A stretch of DNA of 64,000 nt from an uncultured Stenotrophomonas sp. (GTDB lineage Bacteria > Pseudomonadota > Gammaproteobacteria > Xanthomonadales > Xanthomonadaceae): NCBI RefSeq assembly GCF_913778665.1, contig NZ_CAJYVQ010000002.1, positions 62,001 to 126,000 on the forward strand, in the 5' to 3' direction. The notes beneath the pieces were generated by a model, which saw nothing but the letters and a program-made list of their open reading frames with translations, had not been told where the DNA came from and did no database searches. Made by a program: the position numbers and the translations under genes. Of the stretch, positions 62,748 through 64,000 are shown in pieces. Positions within the stretch are counted from its first letter, which is position 1. The number at the start of each line of letters is the position of its first letter.

Positions 62748-63038
62748 TCAGTCGTCGCGCCACCTGGCGCAACTTCCGCACTCATCATTGGCGAGCTCTT
62801 CAACAGCCTGCTTGATGTAGTCGGTCATTTCAGTGCGACTTTCAAATTCACCTGCGATTTCGCCCCTGGTGAACTTGGTGTTTCCTAGCTTGTATGCTTC
62901 CTGGACGTCCCGGTCCCCTTCCATATACGTGTCATCGTGAAGTTCGCATGTCTTCAGGGCGCCAGCCTCGACTGCAATCTGAGTTGCTATGCCCAGCTTC
63001 CTTTCATGCTCTTCAAGCATTCTCTTTGCGCCACCCAT
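62748..63038 (-). CDS. Conserved small hypothetical protein near the relaxase
   Basis: A 96-aa hydrophilic protein, start MGGAKRMLEEHERKLG, ending with two cysteines (DECGSCARWRDD). The family is not known to me. It has a strong ribosome site (AGGAGAATGTC). It is divergent from the relaxase across the oriT-like region, so it may be an auxiliary mobilisation or regulatory protein. Confidence 0.7.
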   Translation of the reverse strand: MGGAKRMLEEHERKLGIATQIAVEAGALKTCELHDDTYMEGDRDVQEAYKLGNTKFTRGEIAGEFESRTEMTDYIKQAVEELANDECGSCARWRDD

Positions 63039-63210
63039 GACATTCTCCTAGAGGCTGTTGCTGCTTTGTTCGGGGCGAAGGCCGGTTTACTCCAAATGTA
63101 TGGTCTTGAGTCGCTGCCACCTTTGGGCGGCTCTTTTCCGAAGCGTAGCGCTGCCTATTTGAGAAAACAACTGGCCAGTGCTTTCTCGTTAAATAGCGCG
63201 CCCTGAATCA
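63039..63210. other. Region left of oriT
   Basis: About 170 bases with no gene that I can support. An apparent rightward reading across it (ending at 63206) overlaps the real leftward gene and lacks a ribosome site. Confidence 0.4.
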
Positions 63211-63252
63211 AACGCAAGAGCGCACTTAGGCATTGCCCTTCGGGCAATGCGT
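63211..63252 (-). other. oriT-like site with hairpin and nic region (MOBQ type)
   Basis: On the minus strand a perfect 9-bp hairpin GCATTGCCC GAA GGGCAATGC is followed at once by CTAAGTGCG CTCTT. This hairpin-then-TAAGTGCG arrangement matches RSF1010/R1162-type origins, where MobA nicks at the end of the TAAGTGCG-like stretch. Here the cut would fall near 63220/63221. It lies 130 bases before a MobA/MobL gene, as expected. Confidence 0.72.
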
Positions 63253-63351
63253 GCGCAAGAGGCTGTGCTCCTTGACCCCCTAAAAAGGCGCTTGCCAAAG
63301 CCTAAAACGTAGGCATAAAGGCAAGTGCGGGGGCCAGAACAAGGAGCATCA

Positions 63352-64000
63352 ATGGCCATCTATCACACCAGAGTAAAGACCTTCAGCCGTGCCCAAGGGC
63401 ACGCATCCACCGCCGCCGCTGCCTACAGGGCGGGGCTGCTCATAATCGATGACCGCACCGGGCTCCGGCACGACTATCGAAGGCGTGGCGGGGTCGTTGA
63501 GACCCGTTGCCTCGCTCCCGACGACGCTCCTGATTGGGCTTTCGATCCTCGGCAGCTTTGGCCTGCAGCCGAGGCTTCAGAGCGACGCAAAGACGCTACC
63601 GTTGCCCGTGAGTTCGAAGTGGCGCTGCCCCACGAACTGAGCAACGAGCAGCGTTCCGATCTGGCAGCAGAGATATCGCGCTGCTTGGTCCAGCGTTACA
63701 GGTTCGCTGTCCAATCCAGCATCCACGAGCCGCAGACCGCTGACGGGCTCAACTATCACGTCCATATCCTAGCCACGACCAGGCGTATGGACGCAGAGGG
63801 CCTGAAGGACAAGACCAGGGAGCTGGATGGTGGCCCCTCAGGTCGAGGGGAGGTGGAATGGATTCGCCAGATGGTAGGAGAGGCTATCAATGCCCATCTT
63901 GCTGCTGCAGGTGTCTCGGCCCGTGTCGATCATCGTAGCCTTAAGGACCAAGCGGCTGAGGCCGCAGAGCAAGGGGATGAGCTCACAGCGGCTGAGCTTT
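63352..64000 (+). CDS. mobA: MobA/MobL-family relaxase (runs off the window)
   Basis: A nicking and DNA-transfer enzyme for conjugative mobilisation; the first 216 residues are visible. N-terminal block MAIYHTRVKTFSRAQGHAST, then AAAAYRAGLLIIDDRTGLRH, and the metal motif HVHILATTRRM followed by LKDKTRELDGG are standard for MobA/MobL (MOBQ). The ribosome site is AAGGAGCATCA. It lies next to the oriT-like hairpin. A primase or helicase domain may follow beyond the edge. Confidence 0.95.
   Translation, partial: MAIYHTRVKTFSRAQGHASTAAAAYRAGLLIIDDRTGLRHDYRRRGGVVETRCLAPDDAPDWAFDPRQLWPAAEASERRKDATVAREFEVALPHELSNEQRSDLAAEISRCLVQRYRFAVQSSIHEPQTADGLNYHVHILATTRRMDAEGLKDKTRELDGGPSGRGEVEWIRQMVGEAINAHLAAAGVSARVDHRSLKDQAAEAAEQGDELTAAEL

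Noticed and set aside
62937..63206. An 89-codon rightward frame left of oriT
   Set aside because: It overlaps the better-supported leftward gene (62,748-63,038), which has a strong ribosome site; this frame has none.

Overview
The window reads as a chromosome segment of a high-GC gammaproteobacterium of the Xanthomonadaceae, most likely Stenotrophomonas (S. maltophilia group). The evidence is the gene content and order (phoB-phoR-ppk; tig-clpP-clpX-lon-hupB-ppiD; gloB-methyltransferase-rnhA-dnaQ; a KDO-kinase/heptosyltransferase pair) and the scattered GTAG-initiated palindromes that match the SMAG repeats of S. maltophilia. This is judgement from protein and repeat patterns, not a database search.

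Bases 1 to about 48,000 are core chromosome. Bases 1-5,260 (minus strand) hold the phosphate regulon pair phoB-phoR with the start of ppk, plus a BepA-like periplasmic M48 protease. Bases 5,349-11,266 hold a glutaredoxin, an AhpD-like protein, an NAD-type isocitrate dehydrogenase, an exported isochorismatase-like hydrolase, a LysR regulator, a flavin reductase-like protein and a Bax-inhibitor-like membrane protein. Bases 11,447-13,080 carry six tRNA genes (Pro, Arg, His, Lys, Lys, Leu) and a small lipoprotein. Bases 13,268-22,054 are the protein-quality-control block, with tRNA-Val and tRNA-Asp inside it. Bases 22,199-26,791 carry mltD, gloB, a methyltransferase, rnhA, dnaQ and a PP2C phosphatase. 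tRNA-Ser(CGA) follows, then an unusual autotransporter with a ClpP-like N-terminal domain, LPS-core genes, the SRP RNA gene ffs, a guanidine-II riboswitch in front of gdx/sugE, and a giant (about 3,637 aa) repeat-rich autotransporter ending at 46,003.

From about 48,007 to the right edge lies an integrated mobile element that continues beyond the window. Its left border is a 17-bp copy of a tRNA-Ser 3' end. Inside, the DNA is visibly more A/T-rich and the genes are unlike their neighbours: a Kiwa-type anti-phage pair (kwaA, kwaB) followed by two small membrane proteins; a NYN-OST RNA-binding/nuclease protein; an HNH protein; a tyrosine integrase; an H-NS-like silencer; a three-gene operon (HTH regulator, unknown 167-aa protein, 736-aa PD-(D/E)XK protein); small exported proteins; an OLD-family nuclease; a WYL-like protein; a small reverse transcriptase with a YMDD box, preceded by a promoter and a strongly folded candidate RNA; and a MobA/MobL relaxase with an oriT-like hairpin/nic site. 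This looks like an integrative mobilizable element that carries a defence cargo.

The best candidates for something new are: (1) the reverse-transcriptase locus at 61,670-62,703, with its folded RNA; (2) the minus-strand operon 54,754-57,835, with the PD-(D/E)XK protein; (3) the autotransporter at 27,277-30,291, which carries a predicted ClpP-like domain as passenger; (4) the two small membrane genes attached to Kiwa.
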